NCBI RefSeq assembly: GCF_000328685.1
Contig: NC_019974.1
Coordinates: 2,037,001-2,101,000, forward strand
From: Natronococcus occultus SP4
GTDB taxonomy: Archaea; Halobacteriota; Halobacteria; Halobacteriales; Natrialbaceae
DNA: 64,000 bases
Direction of reading: 5' to 3'
This document shows positions 30,120 through 39,086 of the stretch, one piece after another (position 1 is the first letter of the stretch; each line of letters begins with the position of its first letter). A model generated the notes under the pieces. It had not been told where the DNA came from. It ran no database searches and saw only the letters and a program-made list of their open reading frames with translations. The translations under genes were made by a program, and so were the position numbers.

Positions 30120-30245
30120 TATATTTCTGTACTAACTAATATATCTTCTGTTATACATGAAGTTAAGGTTAGAGTTCATCTATAAATTATAATACTATAT
30201 ATATATTCTATTATATGAGATTCTATTAACTATTTAGCCCTGCTC
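30120..30245. promoter_or_regulatory. Strongly AT-rich promoter region of the island operon
   Basis: About 125 bp almost free of G/C runs, with tandem TATA words (TATATATATA near 30200). It stands out sharply from the GC-rich chromosome. It lies upstream of the unknown operon and ends just before the decayed uvrA-end copy. Confidence 0.5.
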
Positions 30246-30266
30246 CCCCTACCTTCGAGGGACCGC

Positions 30267-30298
30267 GCGGCGAGTGCGTCGAGCGACGACTGAGACGG
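30267..30298 (+). repeat. Decayed second copy of the uvrA 3' end
   Basis: GCGGCGAGTGCGTCGAG matches uvrA 28217-28233 with one difference, and the next 15 bases CGACGACTGAGACGG match 28254-28268 exactly, including the uvrA stop codon. Only the 20 bp in between are missing. The copies bracket the low-GC island (28269-30266). Confidence 0.7.
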
Positions 30299-30351
30299 TC
30301 GGCGCGCGATCGGAACCGTTACCAGCGCGATCGCCCTACGTTCGCGGACGA

Positions 30352-30747
30352 ATGACCGACCGAAAGGACCGCCTCCGACGGGGCTTTCTCGGCGCCGGGG
30401 TCGTCACGGTCGTCCTCGCGCTGGGGATCATCGTCCTCGCGGGAACGACGCCCGTGACGGCGGCGCTGTTCGGCTGGCTCGCGGTTGCCGGGAGTCTGCT
30501 GGTCGTCGCCAGCGTCCGCGAGCGGGTCGCGAGCGTCGGCTGGCCACGAATCGGCGCCGTCGGCCTGGCGGTGCTCGCGCTCGGAGCGACGACGCTTGGG
30601 TTCACCCAGCTGCTCGCCGGCGCCGGCGGCTGGACGCTGTTCAACGGCCTCGTCATGCTGGTCGTTGGGCTCGTGCTCGTGTTGCTCGCCCTCGAGTGCT
30701 GGCTGGGCGGCGTCGGCATCCCCGCCGAGACGTTCGCGGTCAAGTGA
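30352..30747 (+). CDS. Small four-helix membrane protein
   Basis: 131 aa with four predicted membrane helices (GAGVVTVVLALGIIVLAG, AALFGWLAVAGSLLVVAS, IGAVGLAVLALGATTLGF, NGLVMLVVGLVLVLLALE) and a basic N-terminus (TDRKDRLRRGF). No known family. Lies 38 bp before another small membrane protein gene on the same strand. Confidence 0.7.
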   Translation: MTDRKDRLRRGFLGAGVVTVVLALGIIVLAGTTPVTAALFGWLAVAGSLLVVASVRERVASVGWPRIGAVGLAVLALGATTLGFTQLLAGAGGWTLFNGLVMLVVGLVLVLLALECWLGGVGIPAETFAVK

Positions 30748-30785
30748 AACGGAACGGATTTGATCGCCGCGACTCGAGCGAGCGT

Positions 30786-30980
30786 ATGGGGTCCGACGAC
30801 TGCCAGATGCGCGGCTGTCCGCGCGAGGCCGAACGAACGATGACGTTCAGGCGCTACGAGGACGTCGCCGTCTGCGAGCGCCACTACAGGCGCAACGTCG
30901 CGATCAAGTACGGCGTATTGCTCGCGCTTTCTGTCGTCCTCGCCGGGCTTGGACTTGGCGCGTACTGGCTTATCGCGTAG
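30786..30980 (+). CDS. Small single-span membrane protein with Cys/His motif
   Basis: 64 aa. The N-terminal part has CQMRGCPREAERTMTFRRYEDVAVCERHYRR, a possible metal site (C-X4-C ... C-X2-H), followed by one helix YGVLLALSVVLAGLGLGAYWLIA at the C-terminus. Unrecognised. Confidence 0.65.
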   Translation: MGSDDCQMRGCPREAERTMTFRRYEDVAVCERHYRRNVAIKYGVLLALSVVLAGLGLGAYWLIA

Positions 30981-31023
30981 TGCCGGCCGAACCTTTCTGC
31001 GTTCCGGGTCCCTTCGATCGCGT

Positions 31024-32070
31024 ATGACGACCGTCTACGCCGCGTTGCGCGATCGTGTGCTGGTCTGTGAGGACGACGACGAGGAGTGGACGACGACGAC
31101 CGCCCTCGAGGGGTACGACCTCGAGTCGCTGGCGGTCTCGCCCGCCGCACCCGAGCGGGTGTTCGTCGGCACCTTCGAAGGCGGGCTTCAACGATCGACC
31201 GACGGGGGCGATTCCTTCGAGTCGGTCGAGACCGAGTTCGTCCCCGAGCGCGAGTCGGGGTTCGGCGGCGCCGAGAACCTCGAGAGCGACGCCGTTACGG
31301 CGGTGACGGTCAGCCCCCACGATCCCGACGTGGTCTACGTCGGCACCGAACCGAGTCGGGTCTACCGTTCGACGGACGGCGGGGACTCCTGGGAGCACCG
31401 CGACGGACTGACCGATCTCCCGTCGGCCGACAGCTGGTTCTTCCCGCCCAGACCCCACACCCACCACGTCCGCTGGCTCGAGGTCGATCCCTTCGACCCG
31501 GAGCGGCTCTACGTCGGGATCGAGGCGGGAGCGTTCGTCCTGAGTCCCGACGGCGGCGAGAGCTGGCGGGAACGGCCCGAGGGCTCGCGCCGGGACAACC
31601 ACAGTCTGGCGACCCACTCGGATCGGGAGGGGCTGGTCTATTCGGCCGCAGGCGACGGCTTCGCCCGGTCGACGGACGGGGGCGAGAGCTGGGACCACCC
31701 GCAGGAGGGCCTCGACCACCGGTACTGCTGGAGCGTCGCGCCCGATCCCGGCGACCCCGACGCGGTGCTGGTCTCGAGCGCCAGCGGCGCCGGCTCGGCT
31801 CACACGGCGAGTTCGGCGGAATCGTACGTGTATCGAACGTCTGGCGGGGAGCCGTGGGAACGACTCGAGGACGTCGGCCTTCCGACCGGCGAGGGCGTGG
31901 TCCGGGCGGAGCTCGCCGCCGGGACCGAGCCCGGCGTCGTCTACGCCGCGACCAACCGCGGGCTGTTCCGGACCGCGAGCTTCGGGGACGACTGGGAGCG
32001 CGTCCCCGTCAGCCGGCCCGGCGCGTTCGAGACGCAGGCGCCGCGTGGACTGGCCGTCCTCGGGGCGTAA
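31024..32070 (+). CDS. BNR/sialidase-like repeat beta-propeller
   Basis: 348 aa. Repeats of the BNR (Asp-box) type S-T-D-G-G-[DE]-S-[FW]: RSTDGGDSFESVE, RSTDGGDSWEHRD, LSPDGGESWRERP, RSTDGGESWDHPQ, RTSGGEPWERL. This gives a beta-propeller like photosystem stability factor or Vps10-like proteins. No signal peptide, so likely cytoplasmic. Enzymatic activity is not implied by the repeats alone. Confidence 0.83.
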   Translation: MTTVYAALRDRVLVCEDDDEEWTTTTALEGYDLESLAVSPAAPERVFVGTFEGGLQRSTDGGDSFESVETEFVPERESGFGGAENLESDAVTAVTVSPHDPDVVYVGTEPSRVYRSTDGGDSWEHRDGLTDLPSADSWFFPPRPHTHHVRWLEVDPFDPERLYVGIEAGAFVLSPDGGESWRERPEGSRRDNHSLATHSDREGLVYSAAGDGFARSTDGGESWDHPQEGLDHRYCWSVAPDPGDPDAVLVSSASGAGSAHTASSAESYVYRTSGGEPWERLEDVGLPTGEGVVRAELAAGTEPGVVYAATNRGLFRTASFGDDWERVPVSRPGAFETQAPRGLAVLGA

Positions 32071-32699
32071 TCAGGGTTCGAACCGATCGCTGGTGCGGCG
32101 GTGCTCGCGTCCAGAGCGAGAAGACGATCGGTTCCGGGATCGATCGTGTACACCGTCCCGTCCGCGGCGACGGGCGACGGCTCCCGTGGCGTCGAACTCG
32201 ACCAGCGCCGCGTTGCCGAACCCGGACTGTGCCAGCGTTCGGTGCCGATCGACAGTCCGAACAGTTCGTAGCCACCGTCGGCGCTCAGCCCGTGGACGCC
32301 CGCTCGGCCGCTGACGGCGAGCGCGTCGCTCCGGTAGGTCCGCGCTGTGGCACGTGTCGGGCTCGACCAGTACTGTTCGCCCCGCGTGAACCGAACCTCC
32401 CCGGTGTCGGAGTCGAGCGCGATCAGGTCGTGGCACCCGACCGCGTACAGCGTCCCGCCGACGAGGATCGGCGCCGAGAGAGGGGGCATCGCGGAGCCGA
32501 TATCGCTGCGCCACGCGACCGCGACGCCGTCTTTCGGACCCACGGCGTCGGGGTCGTGCACCGTCCCGGCGGGGTCGTACCGAGCCATCGGCCAGCCGTC
32601 ACCGGCGTCCTCGCGCTCGCGGGCGAGAGCCGTGGCGCTACCGACGAGCACCCCCGCCGTCGCGCACAGTCCAGCGAGAAGCTGCCGTCTGGATCGCAT
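31941..32699 (-). CDS. Degraded PQQ-like beta-propeller protein, probably a pseudogene
   Basis: The open frame has a Tat signal (MRSRRQLLAGLCATAGVLVG) and blades such as APILVGGTLYAVGCHDLIALDSDTGEV. Near 32205 the frame turns into Arg/Ser-rich text (ATRRWSSSTPRE). The adjacent frame there reads GFGNAALVEFDATG, and the original frame then resumes with PVAADGTVYTIDPGTDRLLALD. Two compensating indels within about 50 bp are the simplest reading. The natural sequence stops at about 32090 and the rest overlaps the BNR gene. Usual PQQ propellers are about 400 aa. Confidence 0.55.
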   Translation of the reverse strand: MRSRRQLLAGLCATAGVLVGSATALAREREDAGDGWPMARYDPAGTVHDPDAVGPKDGVAVAWRSDIGSAMPPLSAPILVGGTLYAVGCHDLIALDSDTGEVRFTRGEQYWSSPTRATARTYRSDALAVSGRAGVHGLSADGGYELFGLSIGTERWHSPGSATRRWSSSTPREPSPVAADGTVYTIDPGTDRLLALDASTAAPAIGSNPDYAPRTASPRGACVSNAPGRLTGTRSQSSPKLAVRNSPRLVAA

Positions 32700-32909
32700 G
32701 TCGGCCCCAGACCACCTCAGTTGTATACTATGTCTTCTGATCGGGAACGTCGGGACCGAACGGATCACGTCCTCGGGTCCGGCGGTACGACGGCCGAGGA
32801 CGGAGCTTGCGGGCTCGCCCGGCGATACCGGAGCGTCGACGGCGAGCATCGGGCGCTTCGAAATCCTTTTAGGCGCTACACGGGGATACTAGCGTAACTG
32901 AGTGATATC

Positions 32910-33227
32910 ATGGACGTCGACATCATCTCCGAAGAGGAGAACCCCATGTTGCACCGAACGGACGTGACCTTCGAGCTGTCCCACGAGGACGCGACTCCCG
33001 AGCGACTGCAGGTTCGGGACAGTCTCGCGGCGAAGATGAACAAGGACGCCGACGAAGTCGTCGTTCGCAAGCTCGACACGAAGTTCGGGATGCGAAAGAC
33101 CGTCGGCCAGGCGAAGGTCTACGAGACGGCCGACCACGCCCGCGACGTCGAGCAGGACCACATGCTCGAGCGCAACAAGATCGGCGCCGACGAGGCCGAC
33201 GCCGAGGCCGAAGCGGAGGAGGCCTAA
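32910..33227 (+). CDS. rps24e: 30S ribosomal protein S24e
   Basis: 105 aa. [26 protein letters not shown] and [26 protein letters not shown] are standard S24e blocks, with the acidic haloarchaeal tail. Directly followed (1 bp) by S27ae and then Kae1-Bud32, a conserved archaeal order. Confidence 0.97.
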   Translation: MDVDIISEEENPMLHRTDVTFELSHEDATPERLQVRDSLAAKMNKDADEVVVRKLDTKFGMRKTVGQAKVYETADHARDVEQDHMLERNKIGADEADAEAEAEEA

Positions 33228-33228
33228 G

Positions 33229-33363
33229 ATGGCACGACACGAGCTCTACGGCGACGACGGCACCACCGATCGAGAGCAGTGTCCCCGCTGTGGCGACAGC
33301 TTCCTTGCGGACCACGGTGACCGACTGCACTGCGGGAAGTGCAGTTACACCGAGTGGGAGTAG
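33229..33363 (+). CDS. rps27ae: 30S ribosomal protein S27ae
   Basis: 44 aa: [19 protein letters not shown] continues to a C4 zinc ribbon (CPRCG and CGKC). The ATG lies one base after the S24e stop codon (TAAGATG), so it is cotranslated with it. Full length for archaeal S27ae. Confidence 0.95.
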   Translation: MARHELYGDDGTTDREQCPRCGDSFLADHGDRLHCGKCSYTEWE

Positions 33364-33392
33364 CGAGGGATCGAGCACAGCGAGATCCCTCG
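33364..33392 (+). terminator. Hairpin after S27ae
   Basis: CGAGGGATC and GATCCCTCG pair perfectly (9 bp) around an 11-nt loop, starting at the S27ae stop codon. No T-run follows, so it may be an mRNA 3'-end or processing structure rather than a classical terminator. Confidence 0.4.
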
Positions 33393-33558
33393 AAATATGC
33401 GAACGGGGAACGAAGTGACTCGTGAGCGAGACGCGGTGCACCGAGCGGAGCGAGGGGCATCGGAGTACGCGAACGGCCAGCGGCCGTGAGCGAACGCGGA
33501 CCCGCACCGCCTCGCCCGCACCCGTACTGCGTTCCGAACTGACACCGATCATCCAGTC

Positions 33559-35181
33559 GTGAGTTCTCACACCCGCGTCCTCGGCATCGAGGGCACCGCC
33601 TGGGCCGCCAGCGCGGCCGTCTACGACGCAGCGACCGACGAGGTCGTCATCGAGAGCGACGCCTACCAGCCCGAAAGCGGCGGCATCCACCCCCGCGAGG
33701 CCGCCGAGCACATGCACGACGCGATCCCCCGCGTCGTCGAGACCGTCCTCGATCGCGCTCGGGAGAGCGACGATGGTCCCGCCGACGAACCGCCCGTCGA
33801 CTGCGTCGCCTTCTCTCGAGGCCCCGGACTCGGTCCCTGCCTGCGGATCGTCGGCACCGCCGCGCGGGCGCTGGCCCAGTCGCTGGACGTGCCGCTGGTC
33901 GGGGTCAACCACATGGTCGCCCACCTCGAGATCGGGCGCCACACCTCGGGCTTTTCGTCGCCGGTCTGTCTGAACGCCAGCGGTGCGAACGCCCACCTGC
34001 TCGCGTATCGGAACGGCCGCTACCGCGTACTGGGCGAGACGATGGACACCGGCGTCGGCAACGCGATCGACAAGTTCACCCGCCACGTCGGCTGGTCACA
34101 CCCGGGCGGCCCGAAGGTCGAGGACGCGGCCGAGGACGGCGAGTACGTCGACCTCCCCTACGTCGTCAAAGGGATGGACTTCTCGTTTTCGGGGATCATG
34201 AGCGCGGCCAAGCAGGCCTCCGACGAGGGTGGCGTGTCCGTCGAGGACGTCTGCTACTCGCTCCAGGAGAATATCTTCGGGATGCTCACGGAGGTCTCCG
34301 AGCGGGCGCTGTCGCTGACCGGCAGCGACGAACTCGTGCTGGGCGGTGGTGTCGGCCAGAACGCTCGCCTTCGGGAGATGCTCGCGGAGATGTGCGACCA
34401 GCGGGGCGCCAGCTTCCACGCGCCCGAGGCCCGGTTCCTGCGGGACAACGCGGGGATGATCGCCGTGCTGGGCGCGAAGATGTACAACGCCGGCGACACC
34501 CTGGCGATCGAGGACTCGCGGGTGAATCCGGACTTTCGGCCGGACCAGGTGCCAGTCTCCTGGAGAGCCGACGACGCCAACCTGACGCTCGGCCGCGAGG
34601 AGGGTCCCGTTCAGGGTGCCGAGGCGCTCGTCGACCTCGAGCCCGAGGCGGGTCGCGTGACCAAACGCCGCGAGCCCAAGAGCTACCGCCACCCCGAGCT
34701 CGACGAGCGGCTCCGCACGGAGCGGACCCGCAGCGAGGCCCGGCTGACGAGTCTCGCCCGACGGGAAGGGGTGCCGACACCGGTGCTCTCGGACGTCGAC
34801 GGGCGCGAGGCCCGGCTCGAACTCGAGTACGTCGGCCACGAGGACCTCCGGACATCGCTGTCACCGTCTCGGGTCCGTGAGGTCGCGGGCCACCTCGCTC
34901 GGCTCCACCGGGCCGGGTTCGTCCACGGCGATCCGACGACCCGAAACGTCAGGCTCGGCGCGGACCGTACCTACCTCATCGACTTCGGGCTCGGCTACCA
35001 CACCGACCACGTCGAGGACTACGCGATGGACCTGCACGTCTTCGACCAGAGCCTCGTCGGCACCGCCGCCGATCCCGAACCGCTGCGGAGGGCCCTGCGC
35101 GAGGGGTACCGCGAGGTCGGCGAGGGGCACGTCCTCGATCGTCTCGAGGACGTCGAGGGGCGCGGACGGTACGTCGAGTGA
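33559..35181 (+). CDS. kae1-bud32: KEOPS complex fusion: Kae1 ATPase plus Bud32 kinase
   Basis: 540 aa, GTG start. The N-terminal half is Kae1/TsaD with the metal-binding NHMVAH and FSRGPGLGPCLRIV, DFSFSGIMSA and LVLGGGVGQN. After about residue 335 comes Bud32, an atypical small kinase with catalytic VHGDPTTRNVRLG and LIDFGLGY. KEOPS makes the t6A modification at position 37 of tRNAs reading ANN codons. The fusion is known in several archaea. Confidence 0.97.
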   Translation: MSSHTRVLGIEGTAWAASAAVYDAATDEVVIESDAYQPESGGIHPREAAEHMHDAIPRVVETVLDRARESDDGPADEPPVDCVAFSRGPGLGPCLRIVGTAARALAQSLDVPLVGVNHMVAHLEIGRHTSGFSSPVCLNASGANAHLLAYRNGRYRVLGETMDTGVGNAIDKFTRHVGWSHPGGPKVEDAAEDGEYVDLPYVVKGMDFSFSGIMSAAKQASDEGGVSVEDVCYSLQENIFGMLTEVSERALSLTGSDELVLGGGVGQNARLREMLAEMCDQRGASFHAPEARFLRDNAGMIAVLGAKMYNAGDTLAIEDSRVNPDFRPDQVPVSWRADDANLTLGREEGPVQGAEALVDLEPEAGRVTKRREPKSYRHPELDERLRTERTRSEARLTSLARREGVPTPVLSDVDGREARLELEYVGHEDLRTSLSPSRVREVAGHLARLHRAGFVHGDPTTRNVRLGADRTYLIDFGLGYHTDHVEDYAMDLHVFDQSLVGTAADPEPLRRALREGYREVGEGHVLDRLEDVEGRGRYVE

Positions 35182-35190
35182 CGGCCGCGG

Positions 35191-35412
35191 TCAGTTCCGG
35201 CCGTCGGAATCGGCCGTCGTATCGATTCCGAACAGGTAGTTCCCGCCACAGAAACACGTCACGGCGTTCTGGAGCAGGCCGAGCCCGGCGATGCCCGCGA
35301 TCGCCGCGCGTTCGCGGGCGCCGTCCCGGTAGGCCGCGGCCGCGACGACGACCAGCCAGATGCCGAGCACGCCACGGACGATGCGGTCGAGACCGCCGAC
35401 GTTCCGCTTCAT
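35191..35412 (-). CDS. DUF2892 membrane protein
   Basis: 73 aa. KRNVGGLDRIVRGVLGIWLVV and LGLLQNAVTCFCGGNYLFGIDT match the DUF2892/YgaP-type two-helix membrane module. The CFCGGNYLFG loop is typical. Convergent with Kae1-Bud32. Role unknown. Confidence 0.85.
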   Translation of the reverse strand: MKRNVGGLDRIVRGVLGIWLVVVAAAAYRDGARERAAIAGIAGLGLLQNAVTCFCGGNYLFGIDTTADSDGRN

Positions 35413-35597
35413 ACGGTAGTTGTTGGCACGAATTCAGTTAGCTGTGTCGCCACTGCTCGAGGTTGCGGTCGCGAAGCGGTCGGCGAGCGAGTCCGGGCCG
35501 TCGACCAGCGGAGACGATCCGAGGACCGCGCCGGCTCACGGTTTCATCGCAGGCTGCGCACACAATACTCTTAATCGTGGACGACGTTCGGTCGCGC

Positions 35598-35879
35598 ATG
35601 GCAGACAAGCCAACCTCCGGAGAGGTTTTCGGCGTACCGTACAACTTCGACCGGCCGAGCATGGGTCGGATGCTCTCGGCGTACTGGCAGCCCGGCGAGG
35701 GGATGCTCGTCGAGAAGCCGTTCGGCGTCGGGTACACGCTGAACCTCGCGAACTGGCGTTCGTGGATCGTCGTGGCGGTCGCCGGACTGCTCCTCTGGCA
35801 GCAAGAGCAGGGCAAGACCGAGGGCGCCGACGGGACCGAGGAGGACGAGCCCGTCGAGGTCATCGTCGACGACGAGTAA
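35598..35879 (+). CDS. DUF5808-like small membrane protein
   Basis: 93 aa. GVPYNFDRPSMGRMLSAYWQPGEGMLVEKPFGVGYTLNLANWRSW resembles the DUF5808 family, followed by one helix (IVVAVAGLLLWQQ) and an acidic tail. Start at the ATG of MADKPTSG, in an AT-poor upstream region. Confidence 0.75.
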   Translation: MADKPTSGEVFGVPYNFDRPSMGRMLSAYWQPGEGMLVEKPFGVGYTLNLANWRSWIVVAVAGLLLWQQEQGKTEGADGTEEDEPVEVIVDDE

Positions 35880-35953
35880 CGGCGTTCGGGTCCGGGCACT
35901 GTGCCCGCGGATCGGTTTTCGGGTCGTCGACCACGGAGTGGCAACGCGAACCC

Positions 35954-35958
35954 TTTTT
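35954..35958 (+). promoter_or_regulatory. T-rich core promoter of the DUF4177 operon
   Basis: TTTTT after CCC ends 24 nt before the ATG at 35982, the spacing of a leaderless transcript. Confidence 0.4.
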
Positions 35959-35981
35959 CGGCGAATCCACGATATAGAAGT

Positions 35982-36188
35982 ATGGCGACGGAACGGGGAA
36001 CCGTCTGGGAGTACGAGACGGCGCGACCGCCCCGCGCAGCGACGATGGAGGAAGCGAGCGATCCCGAGGAGCTACTCAACGAGTACGGCCGGGAGGGCTG
36101 GGAGCTCGTCAGTACGATCGAGTACACCGGCGGCGGCACCAAGTACCTCGTGTTCAAACGACCGGCAGACAGGAGTAGCGATGAGTGA
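35982..36188 (+). CDS. DUF4177 protein
   Basis: 68 aa. WEYETARP then LLNEYGREGWELVSTIEYTGGGTKYLVFKRP is the DUF4177 signature (one helix between strands). The last 8 bp overlap the start of the next membrane protein gene, so they are translationally coupled. Confidence 0.85.
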   Translation: MATERGTVWEYETARPPRAATMEEASDPEELLNEYGREGWELVSTIEYTGGGTKYLVFKRPADRSSDE

Positions 36189-37197
36189 AAGCGACGACGA
36201 TGTCAGCACCGGGGACACGATGCGCGAGCGGGCCGACGAAAGCAAGCTCAAGCTCTGGCTGATCGTCGGTGCGAACCGACAGCTCGTCACCGCCGTACTT
36301 GCGGTCGGATTTTTCGTGCTGTTCATGCTCGGGAGCCTGCTGGATCCGACGCTCTCTGACCTGCTTCAGGACCGGGGCGTGATCGAGTCGCTGTACGCAC
36401 AGATGATCGGCGCGCTGATCACCGGCGTCACCCTCGTCGTCACCATCAGCCAGCTGATCATCTCCCAGGAAAACGGCCCGCTCGGCGAGCAACGAGCCCG
36501 GATGAGCGAGACGATGGACTTCCGGAGTTATGTCAAGGAGCTGACCGCCAAACCGGCGCCGGCCGATCCGTCGGCGTTTCTCCGAGAGATCGTTGACGCG
36601 ACCCAGGAGCGCGCCGAAACCCTCGACGAGGTCATGGAGTCGACAGACAACGACGACCTCAGAGACGAGGTCTCCGAGTTCGTCGACAGTATCACGGGCA
36701 ACGCCGAAACCGTTCGCGAGGAGCTCGACGGCGCCAAATTCGGTACGTTCGACGTCGTCTACGCCTCGATGGACTACAACTACTCCTGGAAGATCTTCCA
36801 GATCGAACGCTTGATCGCCGACTACGAGGACGACATCACCGAGGAACAGCGCGACGCCTTCGAGGATCTGCGGACTTCCTTCGCGATGTTCGGACCCGCC
36901 CGGGAACACATCAAGACGCTGTACTTCCAGTGGGAGCTGATCAACCTCTCGCGGTTCATCCTCTACGCGGCGATTCCGGCGCTGCTGGTCTCGGGGATGA
37001 TGCTGACGTTCGTCGACGTGACGACGTTTACCGGGACGATTCTCGGGATCGAGACGCTGCTGTGGCTCGTCGCGATCACCTTTACGATCACGCTCGTGCC
37101 GTTTTTCCTGCTGACGTCCTACATCATGCGGGTCGCGACGGCCGCGAAGCGGACCCTCGCGATCGGACCGCTGATCCTGCGGGACTCACAGCGCTGA
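36181..37197 (+). CDS. Four-helix membrane protein of unknown function
   Basis: 338 aa. Two N-terminal membrane helices (VTAVLAVGFFVLFMLGS, MIGALITGVTLVVTISQLII), a long soluble acidic helical region of about 150 residues, then two C-terminal helices (FILYAAIPALLVSGMMLTF, TLLWLVAITFTITLVPFFLL). Resembles haloarchaeal proteins of unknown role. Overlaps the DUF4177 gene by 8 bp. Confidence 0.8.
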   Translation: MSESDDDVSTGDTMRERADESKLKLWLIVGANRQLVTAVLAVGFFVLFMLGSLLDPTLSDLLQDRGVIESLYAQMIGALITGVTLVVTISQLIISQENGPLGEQRARMSETMDFRSYVKELTAKPAPADPSAFLREIVDATQERAETLDEVMESTDNDDLRDEVSEFVDSITGNAETVREELDGAKFGTFDVVYASMDYNYSWKIFQIERLIADYEDDITEEQRDAFEDLRTSFAMFGPAREHIKTLYFQWELINLSRFILYAAIPALLVSGMMLTFVDVTTFTGTILGIETLLWLVAITFTITLVPFFLLTSYIMRVATAAKRTLAIGPLILRDSQR

Positions 37198-37225
37198 TCG
37201 TTCGATGGGGTTCGAACGACCTCCG

Positions 37226-38302
37226 CTACTCGACTGACACCGACGTCCCCGCTTCGGCGGAGCGGTAGATCGCGTCGATCACGCGCTGGACCGTCAGCCC
37301 CTGTTCGACCCCGTTTAGCGCCGGCGGCTCCCCCGTTCGCACGGCCTCGAGGAACCGCTCGTCGCTGCCCTCCCAGCCCGTCCGATCGAGAGAGCCACTC
37401 GTCAGCGTAGAGTCGACCAGGTGATCGGTGCCCTGCTTGCCCGCCTGGTACAGCGTCAGCTCCTCGCCGCCGAGCTCGAGCGCCGCCCCCGCCTCGGTGC
37501 CGCGGACGACGAAGTCGTTCGTCTCAGCCTGGTTGGCCGCCCACGTGACCTCGAGCGAGATCGTCCGATCGTCCGCACACCGGAGCATCGCCGTCGCCGA
37601 GTCCTCGACGTCGAAGACGGCCTCCTCGGTCTCGTCGTACCAGTCGCCGGGGTCGACGTAGTCCTCGCGGTGGCCGAACTCCGTGCGCGTGACCGCGAAG
37701 ACCTCCTCGACCTCGGGGTAGCCCATCAGGTACAGCGCGTAGTCGATCGCGTGGACGCCGATGTCGACGACGGCGCCGCCGCCGGAGAGCTCGCGGTTCG
37801 TGAACCAGGAGCCGACGCCGGGGATCCCCCGTCGCCGAACGTAGTTCGCGTCGACGTGGGTGACGTCGCCGAAGAAGCCCTCCGCCTGGCGGTCCTTGAA
37901 CACCTCCGTTGCGGTCGAGACGCGGTTGTGGAAGTTGACCATACAGAACCCGTCCGACTGCGCGGCCGCGTCGGCGATGCGCTCGGCGCTCTCGAGGTCG
38001 CTTGCGAGCGGTTTCTCACAGAAGACGTCGTAGTCACGCTCGAGTGCGGCGACCACTGCGGGCTCGTGGAAGGCGTTGGGCGTCGAGACCGCGACCGCGT
38101 CGAGCTCCTCGCTCTCGTACATCTCCTCGAACGCCTCGTAGGTCGCGGCGTCGTAGGCGGCGGCAAACTCCTCGCGGGTCGAGGCGACGAGGTCGGCGCC
38201 CGCGACGACCTCGTGGCCGAGGGTTTCGGCGTTGGTCGCGTGGGTCTGTCCCATGAATCCGAGTCCGACTACGCCGAGCCGGACGATGTCAGTATTACTC
38301 AC
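37226..38302 (-). CDS. Gfo/Idh/MocA family oxidoreductase
   Basis: 358 aa, GTG start. NAD(P)-binding GVVGLGFMGQTHA, the conserved EKPLA in YDVFCEKPLASDLES, and GGGAVVDIGVHAIDYALYLMG of the C-terminal domain with the catalytic Asp/His. Family members oxidise sugars or inositol. The substrate is not determinable. Confidence 0.92.
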   Translation of the reverse strand: MSNTDIVRLGVVGLGFMGQTHATNAETLGHEVVAGADLVASTREEFAAAYDAATYEAFEEMYESEELDAVAVSTPNAFHEPAVVAALERDYDVFCEKPLASDLESAERIADAAAQSDGFCMVNFHNRVSTATEVFKDRQAEGFFGDVTHVDANYVRRRGIPGVGSWFTNRELSGGGAVVDIGVHAIDYALYLMGYPEVEEVFAVTRTEFGHREDYVDPGDWYDETEEAVFDVEDSATAMLRCADDRTISLEVTWAANQAETNDFVVRGTEAGAALELGGEELTLYQAGKQGTDHLVDSTLTSGSLDRTGWEGSDERFLEAVRTGEPPALNGVEQGLTVQRVIDAIYRSAEAGTSVSVE

Positions 38303-38438
38303 ACTCCGAGTAAATCAGTACACCGACGAAAGTGTTGCTGTGGCGGCCGACCGTGCCGTGGGAGGGTCGCGGCCCCGCGAGGACGGCGGACGAAGCGCAA
38401 CCGACGACGCTTTGACGCCGGTGGACGCGGGTTCGTGT

Positions 38439-38984
38439 ATGACCGTTCGGTTCGTCACGAGCAACGAGGGGAAAGTCACGGAAGCACAGGACTACCTCGA
38501 GGGGATCGACACCGTCGAGCAGGTCGAGTACGACTATGCGGAGCTGCAAAGCGATTCGCTCGAGGAGATCGTCGTCACCGGGGCCGAGGAGGCATACGCG
38601 GCACTTGGCAACGAGGAGCCGGTACTGGTCGACGACACGGGGCTGTTCGTCGACGCGCTCGGGGGATTCCCGGGGCCGTACTCCGCCTACGTCGAAGACA
38701 CCGTCGGGATCGAACGGCTCTGGCGACTCGCCAGCGAGGAAGAGAGCAAACGCGCCCGATTCCGGACGGTGCTGGCTTACGCTGACGGGGAGCGAACCGA
38801 GACCTTCGAGGGATCGGTCGCGGGTACGCTCGTCGCGCCGCGGGGCGACGGCGGGTTCGGCTACGACCCGATCTTCGAGTACAACGGCCGGACGTTCGCG
38901 GAGATGGACACCGACGAGAAAAACGCCATCTCCCACCGCGGCCGAGCGCTAGCTGCGTTCGCGGACTGGTACGCCGGCCGATAG
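38439..38984 (+). CDS. Non-canonical purine NTP pyrophosphatase (XTP/dITP)
   Basis: 181 aa Ham1/RdgB family. FVTSNEGKVTEA binds substrate, VDDTGLFVDALGGFPGPYSAYV carries the metal-binding Asp residues, and ISHRGRALAAF is the C-terminal purine-site motif. It removes ITP and XTP from the nucleotide pool. Confidence 0.95.
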   Translation: MTVRFVTSNEGKVTEAQDYLEGIDTVEQVEYDYAELQSDSLEEIVVTGAEEAYAALGNEEPVLVDDTGLFVDALGGFPGPYSAYVEDTVGIERLWRLASEEESKRARFRTVLAYADGERTETFEGSVAGTLVAPRGDGGFGYDPIFEYNGRTFAEMDTDEKNAISHRGRALAAFADWYAGR

Positions 38985-39086
38985 CGACGGCGGGGCTCGC
39001 GACCCTCACGCTCACAGGCGACGGACGAACGTTCTCGAGGACGGCGCCGAGCGGAGTATTTTAACCCGCCCGGACGAACGCCAGGT

